A stretch of 11,180 bases of DNA. Source: Candidatus Glassiibacteriota bacterium. Lineage in GTDB: Bacteria; Gemmatimonadota; Glassbacteria; GWA2-58-10. Where the stretch lies: contig JAFGTO010000255.1 of assembly GCA_016934095.1 (NCBI GenBank), positions 1 to 11,180 on the forward strand, in the 5' to 3' direction. The translations under genes and the position numbers were made by a program. Positions 1-6,936 of this stretch are shown here, in pieces. The notes below the pieces were generated by a model. It was given only the letters and a program-made list of their open reading frames with translations, searched no databases and was not told the origin of the DNA. The first letter of the stretch is position 1; each line of letters begins with the position of its first letter.

Positions 1-2922
1 AACCTGATGATCGAGGTCGACGGCAAGCTCTCGCCGGAGACCCGGCTTTCCCTGCGCCTCAACGACCAGGACCTGCCCCTGGTGCCCGAGGGCCGCAGCG
101 CCGAGCTGCGCCAGCTCGATGAGATCAGCGTCACCCTCAGCTCGCCGCACGGCAGGGTCTCGCTCGGCGACTACGACTTCCGGCTCGATGGTTTCCGCTT
201 CGCCAGGCTGGAGCGCAAGCTGGACGGGGTCCAGGGCAGGCTCGAAGGTGAAAATTACACCCTGGGCGCCGGGGCTGCGCTGAGCGGAGGCACCTATCAC
301 AGCCTGCGCTTCAACGGCCGCGAGGGGCTCCAGGGACCGTACGCCATGACCGGCAAGAACGGGGAGCCGGTGCACGTGCTGGCGGGCACGGAGCGGGTCT
401 ACCTGGACGGCGGCCTGATGAGGCGGGGAGTGCGGCAGGACTATGTTGTCGACTACATCCAGGGCACCCTGACATTCACCGAGCGGCACCTGATCGGCGC
501 GGAGAGCCGTATCGAGGTGGACTACGAGTATGTCAGCCAGACTTTCAAGAAGTCCCTCTACAGCGTAACCGGCGGGGCCGCGGGAAAGGTCGGCAGCGTG
601 CGCGGGTATTTCCTGCGGGAGTCCGACCTGGAGAACAGCCCCCTGGGAGAAGACTTCACCCCGGAAGAGCTGGAATACCTGTCCGGCCGGGGTCTGTCCG
701 GGGACAGCCTGGTGTTTTCCGGGGTGCGCTACCTGGGAGATGGCAAGGGCCTGTACCTGATGCGCGGGGAGGAGACCGGGAACCCTTATTTCGAGTACGT
801 CGGCCCGGGCAGGGGCGACTACATGGTTACTTTCCGCGAGGTGGGCGATTTCCGGGGAGCTTACAAGTTCGACCCGGTCTCCGGGGGCTACAGCTACCTG
901 GGCGAGGGCCTGGGCGACCATGACCCGGTCGGCGAATTCAGCCCGCCGGCCCGCGAGGACCGCACCGGCCTGGCTTTCGAGCTCACTCCGCTGGCCCACC
1001 TGAGGCTGGCCGGCGAGGGCGCCCTGCTCAGGCGCACCGACAACCTCTACAGCGGGAAAGGCAGGCCGGTAAGGACTGCGCACGAGCTGTTTGCGGGCCT
1101 GGACACCCTGGGCCTGCCGGGCCTGCCGGCGCGGCTCTCGCTCTGGGGCAGCAGCTCAGAAGTTCAGGGCGGGTTCAGCTTCCAGGGCCGGAGGTACGAG
1201 GCGGACTTCGAGCGGCGCTGGCACCTGCTGCCCGCACAGCCCGGCACCGTGGCCGCGGACCACGGCGAGCGGGTAGAGGAGGCGGGGAGCCGGGTCGAGC
1301 TGGACAGGGGGCTGGCCCTGGAGGCCGGTTACGGCCGCCTGGCCCGCACCAGCGGCGAAAATGCGGACAGGCGCAGCTATGCGGTGAGCTTCGAGCCCTC
1401 CGGCGCTTTCAGCGCCGGTTTCAGCCACCTCAATATCCACTCGCTCCGTTTCGGCGGCGACTCGGCCTCCCAGGCAGGGCCGGCCGTCAGTTACCGGCGC
1501 CGCAGCAATGCCGAGGTCTCCGGGCGCCGGGGGATCCTCTCCCAGCGTTTCACCCTCGAGCGAGAGGAGCGGACCGACCCCGGAAGCTCCACTGAGCCCG
1601 GGGGCACCCGCTACCTGGAGCTGAGCCAGGCGCTCACCGCCAGTTTTTCCCCGCGCCTGGAGACAGGCATCCTGCTCACCCGCCGCAGCACCGACCAGCT
1701 CGAGGAGCTCGACACAGGGTCGCCGGGCCGGCCCTGGGAGCCTTTCAGCCACTCGTTTTCCGGCCAGACCCACTTCAGCTACCAGGGCAGGGGCTCTTTC
1801 CGCCTCGGCGGCCGCCTTGGACACAGGCGGAAAACTTACCGGGACTCCGGCCTCGGCCGTACCGGCCTGACCGCAGGGAGGCTGGAGGTCTCCTCCGGCA
1901 ATTTCGCCGGGGCCCTGCAATCCCACCTGCTGTACGAGATCTCCCACGGCTCCTCGATGCGCCAGCTTGTCCGCTACCTGCCCGAGAGATACCCGGACGA
2001 GGGGGAATACCTCGAGGATGGCACCTACGTGGGCAAGGCCCAGGGCACCTACCGCCGCGAGCTGGCCCCGGCGGAGATCGACCCGCGCCAGGCGGCCAGC
2101 CTCAGGCTCACTTCCCGGGAGAACCTGGACCTCACCTCCTGGGTCGACTCCGCCGGCAGGGTGGTCGAGAGGATCACCGTGGGGAGCACCGTGCAGCTCG
2201 AGCGCGAGAATACCCTGAGCGACAAGTGGAAGCTCTACCTGCTTTTCCCCTCGGCACTGAACGACAGGGACCAGGCCCTGATGCGCCATACCCGGATTAA
2301 CACCGACCTTACCGTGCACTGGGCCGGCCCCAAGGTCTACAGCCGCCTGGAGCTGCTCTGGACCACCCGCTTCGACCGGAGGTTCGAGCAGGGCTTCGAG
2401 GAAAACGGTGAAAGGACCCTGCGCCTGCAGCTGCGCGTGCCGCTGTCATCTTCTGTGGAATGGGACCCTACCGCCGCAGTCGGAAAGAGCTTCCGGCGCG
2501 ACCTGGCCATGCGCGCCAGCTCGGTGAAAAAAGCCGGCCTCACCAACAGCCTGATCGCCAATTTCGGCACTTCCTGGCGCGCCACCCTGGATTTGGATGT
2601 CGAGCGGCTGAAAGTCAGGTCCTCGGACTCGCGCTACCTCAAGCTCGGTACGGGAGCCGGGCTGACCCGCTTCCTGGGCGGGAGCGGGCGGCTCGAGGCC
2701 GCGGCCAGGGTCAACCACGTCTCGGGCAGCGACCGCGAGGACGTGAGGCTGGTGGAGATCCTGGGCCTGGCGCGCTCAGGCACCGGCTACGAGGCGACTG
2801 CGGCGGCCAGTGTCGAGCCGGGAGAAAGGATGCTGCTGCACGTGCGCTACACCGGCCGCACCGACTATTTCCTGGGCAGGTTCACCCACTATGGCAGGGC
2901 GGAGATGAAATATTTCTTCTGA
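1..2922 (+). CDS. Large outer-membrane beta-barrel/surface protein, 5' end outside window
   Basis: The frame is already open at base 1 (two codons precede the first ATG at 7). The visible N-terminus is mid-domain beta structure without a signal peptide, so the true start lies upstream. Numbering from that ATG, residues about 110-190 form a recognisable block (GPYAMTG, then GTERVYLDG, DYVVDYIQGTLTF and RIEVDYEY). From memory, this block occurs in large outer-membrane proteins of FCB-like bacteria. From about residue 320 on, alternating polar/hydrophobic strands rich in Arg, Glu, Ser and Gly, separated by charged turns, look like a many-stranded barrel. The chain ends in aromatic residues (MKYFF), as expected of an outer-membrane beta-signal. 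It is followed after 24 bp by an Omp85 gene, probably in the same operon. The precise role (channel, adhesin, secretion pore) cannot be told from sequence; barrel topology is inferred from pattern only. Confidence 0.8.
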   Translation, partial: NLMIEVDGKLSPETRLSLRLNDQDLPLVPEGRSAELRQLDEISVTLSSPHGRVSLGDYDFRLDGFRFARLERKLDGVQGRLEGENYTLGAGAALSGGTYHSLRFNGREGLQGPYAMTGKNGEPVHVLAGTERVYLDGGLMRRGVRQDYVVDYIQGTLTFTERHLIGAESRIEVDYEYVSQTFKKSLYSVTGGAAGKVGSVRGYFLRESDLENSPLGEDFTPEELEYLSGRGLSGDSLVFSGVRYLGDGKGLYLMRGEETGNPYFEYVGPGRGDYMVTFREVGDFRGAYKFDPVSGGYSYLGEGLGDHDPVGEFSPPAREDRTGLAFELTPLAHLRLAGEGALLRRTDNLYSGKGRPVRTAHELFAGLDTLGLPGLPARLSLWGSSSEVQGGFSFQGRRYEADFERRWHLLPAQPGTVAADHGERVEEAGSRVELDRGLALEAGYGRLARTSGENADRRSYAVSFEPSGAFSAGFSHLNIHSLRFGGDSASQAGPAVSYRRRSNAEVSGRRGILSQRFTLEREERTDPGSSTEPGGTRYLELSQALTASFSPRLETGILLTRRSTDQLEELDTGSPGRPWEPFSHSFSGQTHFSYQGRGSFRLGGRLGHRRKTYRDSGLGRTGLTAGRLEVSSGNFAGALQSHLLYEISHGSSMRQLVRYLPERYPDEGEYLEDGTYVGKAQGTYRRELAPAEIDPRQAASLRLTSRENLDLTSWVDSAGRVVERITVGSTVQLERENTLSDKWKLYLLFPSALNDRDQALMRHTRINTDLTVHWAGPKVYSRLELLWTTRFDRRFEQGFEENGERTLRLQLRVPLSSSVEWDPTAAVGKSFRRDLAMRASSVKKAGLTNSLIANFGTSWRATLDLDVERLKVRSSDSRYLKLGTGAGLTRFLGGSGRLEAAARVNHVSGSDREDVRLVEILGLARSGTGYEATAAASVEPGERMLLHVRYTGRTDYFLGRFTHYGRAEMKYFF

Positions 2923-2946
2923 CAAAGGTGCCGGGCTGTCTGACCG

Positions 2947-4749
2947 ATGAAAACGCGCGAATTACATAAGCTCATCTTTTTCCTGGGACCGCTCCTGCTG
3001 TCGGGCGGGCCGCTCCACGGCTCCGGGCGGCAGGCCCCGGCGGGATACATCCGCAGGGACCAGGTCGTCTTCCGCAGCACCGGTGCGCTTGAGGAGGACA
3101 CTCTGCGCACGGGCTTGCCGGATTCTGTCGAGTGCGCTGCGGTGCCGGAGGTGCTCGACTCGCTCCAGAGGAAGCTGCATGCCGGCCTGGGTTACCACCG
3201 GGCCCGCCTCGAGCGTGTCGAGTGGCTCCCCGGCGGGCCGGGCAAAAGCGGCAAGCGCCTGGCGGTGCGGGTCGAGCAGGGGCCGCCCACCCGCCTCGGC
3301 AGGCTCGGGTTTCCCGGCCTGAACGCCAGGCAGCAGGAAGCTTTAAGGCGGAGTCTCGGCCCGCTCGAGGGCGTCACTGCCTCGGACAGGGCGGTCGAGA
3401 GAATCCTGCGGCGGGTGGTCGGGTACTACGCCGACCGGGGCCATCCTTTCTGTGCGGTCCGTATCCTCGAGGTGGAGCTCCTCGAAGACTCGCGCCTGGG
3501 CCTGGCCGTGCAGGTGGAGATGGGCCGCCCGGTGAGCCTGGGCATGGTTACTTTCAGCGGGGCCGAGCATACCAGGCCGGAGGTGATGGAAAAGCTCTCA
3601 CGGCTCGTGCCGGGACAGTCCTACAGCGAAAGCGGGCTTAGCTCCGCGCGCCGCCGCCTTCTGCGCTCGGGGCTTTTCAGGACAGCGGCCGGGCCGCTGG
3701 TCCTGGCCACGTCCAACCCGCACCGGGTGGACCTGGAGCTGCACCTCGAGGAGCTCCCGGCCAACCGGGTCGAGGCGGCCCTGGGCTCCGGCAGGGGGGC
3801 CGGCCCATCCTCCCTGGCCGGGTTCGTGCGCCTGCACCTGGGCAACCTTTTCGGCACGGCCCGGGCCTGCCTGGTCGACTGGGAGCGGCCCCGCGAAAAC
3901 TGGTCGAGCCTCCAGCTCGAATACCGCGAGCCCTGGCTGCCTGGTTTGGACCTTTCGCTGGAGGCGGGCTACGGCCAGCAGGTGCGCGACTCCACTTACA
4001 CCACCAGCAGCGGCCGGGTCAGGCTGGCCAAAAGGCTTACCGAGCGGCTCGAGCTCGGCCTGGCCGCAGTTTATGAAAAGACCAGCCCGGGCAGCGAGAC
4101 TTACCCCGGAGCCGAGAGCTCGCGCCACTGGTCTGTGGGCGGGACCCTGGACTGGTCCAGCGTGCTGCGGCCGCTCAACCCGGCTTCCGGCCTGGAGCTG
4201 AGCTCGAGCGCCGCGGCCGGCCGGAGGAGGCTCGAGGGCAGGGACCTGCGCGAGGTGAGGCTCAGCCTGCACGGGGCCTGCTACCTGCCGCTGGGGCGCA
4301 CGCCTCACCTGGCCGCGCTCGGCGTGGGCTACGCCCAGGTCTCCGTGGGCCGCTCAGGCGTGGGCGAGATACCCTACCATGCGCGCCTGCCGATCGGCGG
4401 GGCCGCAGGGGATGGCTCCCGGCCCACCGTGCGTGGACATGTCGAGGAGGCCTGGCGCGGCAGGAAAGTGGCCTGGGCCAACCTGGAATACCGCTACCTG
4501 GCTGGGGAGAACTCGCGGCTGTTTGTCTTCTATGACATCGGCGCAGCGCAGGTGCCGGCTTCACGCACCCCGGCCGGGGCAGGGCCGGTACCGGAAGAGC
4601 CGGGCTGGCGCACCCAGGCCCTCCAGGGGATCGGCGCCGGCCTCCAACTGGAGAGCCGCCTGGGACTGGTGGGCATCGCCGTGGGGTTCGACCCGGAGCG
4701 GGGCCTGGGACAGGGCAGGCTCCACCTCAGCCTGGCCGAGAGGTTTTAA
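2947..4749 (+). CDS. Omp85/BamA-TamA family outer-membrane assembly protein
   Basis: The 600-residue product should insert or translocate outer-membrane proteins. Residues 1-26 are a signal peptide (basic MKTRELHK, then a hydrophobic FFLGPLLL stretch). The start is fixed by an in-frame TGA at 2941-2943 just upstream and by the signal peptide; no strong Shine-Dalgarno precedes it (AAAGG lies 18 bp away), so coupling to the upstream gene is likely. About residues 36-265 contain two clear POTRA-like units and one weaker one. Both clear units have a G-x-P-x-x-LG opening, a central helix pair (AVERILRRVVGYYADRGHPF; SSARRRLLRSGLF) and a closing strand. The rest is a 16-strand-like barrel with the loop-6 motif of Omp85 as V495-R496-G497-H and a terminal Phe (LSLAERF). 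At 600 residues it is nearer TamA or TpsB in size than BamA. It may be dedicated to the preceding barrel protein; that partnership is inferred from position only. Confidence 0.85.
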   Translation: MKTRELHKLIFFLGPLLLSGGPLHGSGRQAPAGYIRRDQVVFRSTGALEEDTLRTGLPDSVECAAVPEVLDSLQRKLHAGLGYHRARLERVEWLPGGPGKSGKRLAVRVEQGPPTRLGRLGFPGLNARQQEALRRSLGPLEGVTASDRAVERILRRVVGYYADRGHPFCAVRILEVELLEDSRLGLAVQVEMGRPVSLGMVTFSGAEHTRPEVMEKLSRLVPGQSYSESGLSSARRRLLRSGLFRTAAGPLVLATSNPHRVDLELHLEELPANRVEAALGSGRGAGPSSLAGFVRLHLGNLFGTARACLVDWERPRENWSSLQLEYREPWLPGLDLSLEAGYGQQVRDSTYTTSSGRVRLAKRLTERLELGLAAVYEKTSPGSETYPGAESSRHWSVGGTLDWSSVLRPLNPASGLELSSSAAAGRRRLEGRDLREVRLSLHGACYLPLGRTPHLAALGVGYAQVSVGRSGVGEIPYHARLPIGGAAGDGSRPTVRGHVEEAWRGRKVAWANLEYRYLAGENSRLFVFYDIGAAQVPASRTPAGAGPVPEEPGWRTQALQGIGAGLQLESRLGLVGIAVGFDPERGLGQGRLHLSLAERF

Positions 4750-4765
4750 GCGTCGGCTAAAGACA

Positions 4766-4796
4766 CGGCCTTTCGGCTGATGCGCCGAACCGGCCG
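4766..4796 (+). terminator. Hairpin after the Omp85 gene, possible transcription end
   Basis: TTCGGC (4772-4777) pairs with GCCGAA (4784-4789) around a 6-nt loop. The stem resumes after a small internal loop as CGGCC (4766-4770) with GGCCG (4792-4796), 11 pairs in all. It sits 17 bp after the Omp85 stop codon, where a terminator is expected. No T-tract follows, so it is not a canonical intrinsic terminator. It could instead protect the mRNA 3' end or act with Rho. Confidence 0.35.
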
Positions 4797-4975
4797 GAGG
4801 CAACGTTTGCCCGAAACTCACCAGTTAAATGCAGCATGCCCGGGCGGATCGTCAATGCAAGATTCCAGCGGTTTCGCGGGGGTTGTTGACGGGACCGTAG
4901 CAGCCGGTATCGGCGGCAGGCGGCTGGATTCTTCTCAGCGCGCCTGCGGAGGTGCGGGTAAAACCTCAAAAACCC

Positions 4976-5004
4976 TTGCTCTATGGCTTTCTAAGTGATA
5001 TAAT
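4976..5004 (+). promoter_or_regulatory. Candidate sigma70-type promoter P1
   Basis: A perfect TATAAT box at 4999-5004 lies 17 bp after a weak -35 hexamer TTGCTC (4976-4981, three of six consensus bases). Transcription would begin near 5011 and run into the sugar-phosphate operon. The A+T-rich context in an otherwise G+C-rich window supports it. Use of E. coli-like hexamers in this lineage is assumed. Confidence 0.45.
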
Positions 5005-5013
5005 GGCTAGTAA

Positions 5014-5041
5014 TTTACACGGGCCTGCTTTGAGTTATAAT
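5014..5041 (+). promoter_or_regulatory. Candidate sigma70-type promoter P2
   Basis: TTTACA (5014-5019, five of six -35 bases) is followed after 16 bp by a perfect TATAAT (5036-5041). This is the best promoter match in the window. The predicted start near 5048 leaves a leader of about 264 nt before the ATG at 5312. Short complementary segments GCCTG (5023-5027) and CAGGC (5045-5049) flank the -10 box and could be a weak operator, though five pairs is little evidence. Confidence 0.55.
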
Positions 5042-5188
5042 TGTCAGGCTGCGTAGAAAACACCCGGAATTGAACGACCGAGAGCATTCCCCGCGGCTTG
5101 GCTCAAGGAGAGTCTTCAATCCGGCGGTTGCCCGAAGGCAGGGAAAACCCGGAAAGTTGTCGCTCCCGGGAGAACGGCCTGGAGACAT

Positions 5189-5215
5189 CGAAAGATCGAG
5201 AATTATGATTTTTCG
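5189..5215 (+). promoter_or_regulatory. Leader hairpin / imperfect dyad
   Basis: CGAAAGATC (5189-5197) pairs with GATTTTTCG (5207-5215) in nine consecutive positions, one a G-U wobble, around the 9-nt loop GAGAATTAT. It is the strongest local structure seen in the leader, about 97 nt before the phosphatase start. It is not followed by a T-tract, so it does not read as a simple terminator. It may be an RNA regulatory element or, as DNA, a protein-binding dyad. Neither function is shown. Confidence 0.4.
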
Positions 5216-5251
5216 GCGGGCGAGGCGGAACAGACATGGCATTCCCGGCAA

Positions 5252-5281
5252 TTGTTAATCCTGAGCATTATTACGTATTAT
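5252..5281 (+). promoter_or_regulatory. Candidate weak promoter P3 near the phosphatase gene
   Basis: TTGTTA (5252-5257, four of six) and TATTAT (5276-5281, five of six) are separated by 18 bp. A start near 5288 would give a short leader of about 24 nt that still includes the GGAGAGGG ribosome-binding site at 5300-5307. The spacing is slightly long and the match moderate. Confidence 0.3.
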
Positions 5282-5311
5282 AGTGAACCTGGATAAACCG
5301 GAGAGGGTTGA

Positions 5312-6247
5312 ATGTTCGATATCAACAAAACGTCTCCCTGGGTAAGGCTGGCCCTGGAGCTGGGAGCTGAGGCCGCACGTCGGGTAAGCGGGATGGCTCA
5401 GCAGAAAGGGGCGGAAGTGGTGGATCAGCGCGACAGCACGGAGGGCAGCTACCGCTACTGGGACCCCGAGACCCTGCGGGTGGACAAGGAGCTCGAGGAT
5501 TTCTTCATCGAGCAGCTCGCCGAGCGCGGGATCGATGCGGTGGTCCTCAGCGAGGAGGTCGGCTCGCAGAAGATAGAGCCGCGCTGCGCTCCTGAGGTGG
5601 AATACGACCGGCCGATCTATTTTGTCAGCGACCCTTTTGACGGCAGCCTGCTGTACAAGCGCAACATCCCCGCTTTCTGGTATTCGGCGCTGGCGATCTA
5701 TACCCGCCCGGCCAGGGCGGAAATGGCCGAGCCCCTGGCCGCAGCGGTGGTGGACTGCTCCGGGGCCGAGGTGGTTTTCTGCGACACCAGGCTCGCCTAC
5801 CTGGGCCGGTTCGTTGAACGGGAGCTGACCGGTGTCGAGGCTGTAAAACCCAACTCCACAGACAATCTCAAGGATGCTTTCCTGGAGACCTATCTGATGA
5901 AGCCGCATTACATGTATCCGGCGGTGGAGCGGTTCAAGTTCCTTTTCCGGGATGTCAAGTTCATCCTGCCCAACGGCGGCCCCTCGGGGTTCTGCGATGT
6001 GGCCAGCGGCAAGGTGGATGTCTATTTCGCCCACAAGCAGCCCCATACCGATATTTTCCCCGGCATGGCAGTCGCCGAGCGCGCGGGCTGCCGGGTGACC
6101 ACTTTCGAGGGCCTGCCGGTCAGCTTCTCGGAAAAAGTGGGAAACCGTTACAACATTGTCTGCTCGGCCAATGAGACCCTGCACGGCAAGGTGCTCGACT
6201 TGCTCAAGTCCCATGAGATAACCGATACGGCAGGCATGGAGGAGTAA
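5312..6247 (+). CDS. Inositol-monophosphatase superfamily sugar/polyol phosphatase
   Basis: The 311-residue cytosolic product has the order of Mg2+/Li+-dependent phosphatase motifs. These are an N-terminal VDKELEDFF helix, S80-E81-E82 (usual SEE metal ligands), D107-P-F-D110-G-S (the DPxDG[T/S] catalytic motif), and a C-terminal GFCDVASGKVDVYF block followed by H245-T246-D247 and AVAERAG. Family members hydrolyse phosphate esters of inositol, fructose-1,6-bisphosphate, PAP or similar. The substrate here is unknown; the operon suggests a sugar phosphate. The protein is some 40 residues longer than typical inositol monophosphatases, and the usual Trp before the third Asp (WDxAA) is Thr, so it is a divergent branch. 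The ATG at 5312 has a good site GGAGAGGG (5300-5307) 4 nt upstream. It is the first gene of a three-gene operon; the next start is 4 bp after its stop. Confidence 0.82.
   Translation: MFDINKTSPWVRLALELGAEAARRVSGMAQQKGAEVVDQRDSTEGSYRYWDPETLRVDKELEDFFIEQLAERGIDAVVLSEEVGSQKIEPRCAPEVEYDRPIYFVSDPFDGSLLYKRNIPAFWYSALAIYTRPARAEMAEPLAAAVVDCSGAEVVFCDTRLAYLGRFVERELTGVEAVKPNSTDNLKDAFLETYLMKPHYMYPAVERFKFLFRDVKFILPNGGPSGFCDVASGKVDVYFAHKQPHTDIFPGMAVAERAGCRVTTFEGLPVSFSEKVGNRYNIVCSANETLHGKVLDLLKSHEITDTAGMEE
6238..6244 (+). promoter_or_regulatory. Ribosome-binding site that sets a GTG start
   Basis: GGAGGAG lies inside the last codons of the phosphatase gene, 7 nt before GTG 6252. This near-ideal spacing, and the lack of an ATG nearby in that frame, support GTG as the start of the beta-helix gene and suggest translational coupling across the 4-bp gap. 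Confidence 0.7.
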
Positions 6248-6251
6248 TAAA

Positions 6252-6935
6252 GTGTTCGCACCGACCGATTTTTTCGACCTGGATAAGGCCCCTTTCCCCG
6301 GGATTTACCGTGGTATCGAGTACGTCTGGGAGGCGATCCCCCGTATCGCGGAGACCATCGAGCAGAACCTCGTGCCGGGTGTCCACCGGGATGCCGAGGT
6401 CAGCCCGGGGGCCTTTGTCGGTGAAAAGGTGCAGATCGGCCCGGGCACGGTGCTCGAGCACGGCGCGGTGATCCTCGGGCCGGCCATTATCGGGGCCGGC
6501 TGCCAGGTCCGCTCCGGGGCTTATATCCGCCAGAACGTGATCGTGGGCGAGGGCTCGGTGGTGGGCAACAGCTGCGAATGCAAGAACTGCATCCTGCACA
6601 GCTCGGCGAACGTGCCCCATTTCGCCTACGTGGGCGACAGCCTTCTCGGGTACAAGGCCCACCTGGGCGCCGGGGTCAAGATCTCCAATGTCAAGCTTAC
6701 CTGGACCAACGTTACGGTCAAAGGCCCCGAGGGGCCGATAGATACCGGCCTGGTCAAGTTCGGCGCCGTCCTCGGCGACTACACCGATATCGGCTGCAAC
6801 AGCGTGCTCAATCCCGGCACGGTTATCGGCCCGCACTCGATAGTCTATCCCAACTCCTCCTGGCGCGGGGTTCTCCCGCCGAAGCACATCGCCAAGCTCC
6901 GCCAGAGCTTCGAGACAGTGGAGCGAAAGGACTAG
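6252..6935 (+). CDS. Left-handed beta-helix (hexapeptide-repeat) acyltransferase-like protein, GlmU C-terminal type
   Basis: The 227-residue product begins at GTG. After a short N-terminal segment (MFAPTDFF to about residue 45) come imperfect hexapeptide repeats with I/V/L every sixth position and many Gly, residues about 46-115 and 140-205. Residues 106-140 resemble the acetyltransferase core of GlmU: VGNS-x-E-x-KN, then P122-H123-F-A-Y-V-G-D-S and an L-G-A-G-V turn. H123 aligns with the GlmU catalytic base (His363 in E. coli). No nucleotidyltransferase (Rossmann) half is present, so any activity would be acyl transfer, for example N-acetylation of an amino-sugar phosphate, unless a separate pyrophosphorylase acts with it. 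Proteins of this shape are often labelled UDP-GlcNAc diphosphorylase by similarity, which would be misleading here. A C108-E-C110-K-N-C113 cluster is notable. It is the middle gene of the operon, 1 bp before the kinase gene. Confidence 0.78.
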   Translation: MFAPTDFFDLDKAPFPGIYRGIEYVWEAIPRIAETIEQNLVPGVHRDAEVSPGAFVGEKVQIGPGTVLEHGAVILGPAIIGAGCQVRSGAYIRQNVIVGEGSVVGNSCECKNCILHSSANVPHFAYVGDSLLGYKAHLGAGVKISNVKLTWTNVTVKGPEGPIDTGLVKFGAVLGDYTDIGCNSVLNPGTVIGPHSIVYPNSSWRGVLPPKHIAKLRQSFETVERKD

Positions 6936-6936
6936 C

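Larger units (their letters stand above)
4750..5311. other. 562-bp intergenic regulatory region
   Basis: No convincing gene is present; the short frames here lack ribosome-binding sites and gene-like composition. The left half (4750-4970) is G+C-rich and holds the hairpin at 4766-4796, a second small hairpin at 4799-4811 (GGCAA-CGT-TTGCC), and a 5-bp dyad GAGGT/ACCTC at 4949-4967 next to the first promoter. The segment 4975-5045 becomes markedly A+T-richer and carries two promoter-like elements. The rest (5046-5311) would be an untranslated leader with a strong hairpin at 5189-5215 and a 10-bp perfect palindrome CTCCCGGGAG at 5163-5172. I do not recognise a known riboswitch class in it. Confidence 0.7.

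Noticed and set aside
1156..2319. Long minus-strand open frame (387 codons) opposite the barrel gene
   Set aside because: It is antisense to a clear coding frame, has composition typical of the reverse of high-GC codons (rich in Pro, Gly, Ala, Val, Gln) and shows no domain or ribosome-binding site.
5121..5152. CCGG...CCGG with inner TGCC-CGAA-GGCA and GGG-AAAA-CCC hairpins
   Set aside because: The stems are only 3-4 bp, as expected by chance in G+C-rich DNA, and I could not match them to a known RNA class.
5237..5252. Possible sigma54 promoter TGGCA...GGCAATT
   Set aside because: The GC of the -12 element is 2 bp out of register with the -24 GG, and the TTGC core is missing.
5070..5258. Small plus-strand frame of 62 codons in the leader
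   Set aside because: It has no good ribosome-binding site, Arg-rich low-information content and no resemblance to a known small protein; the leader structure explains the region as well.
5255..6214. Minus-strand open frame opposite the phosphatase gene
   Set aside because: It mirrors the phosphatase codons, has no family motif, and would end within the leader.
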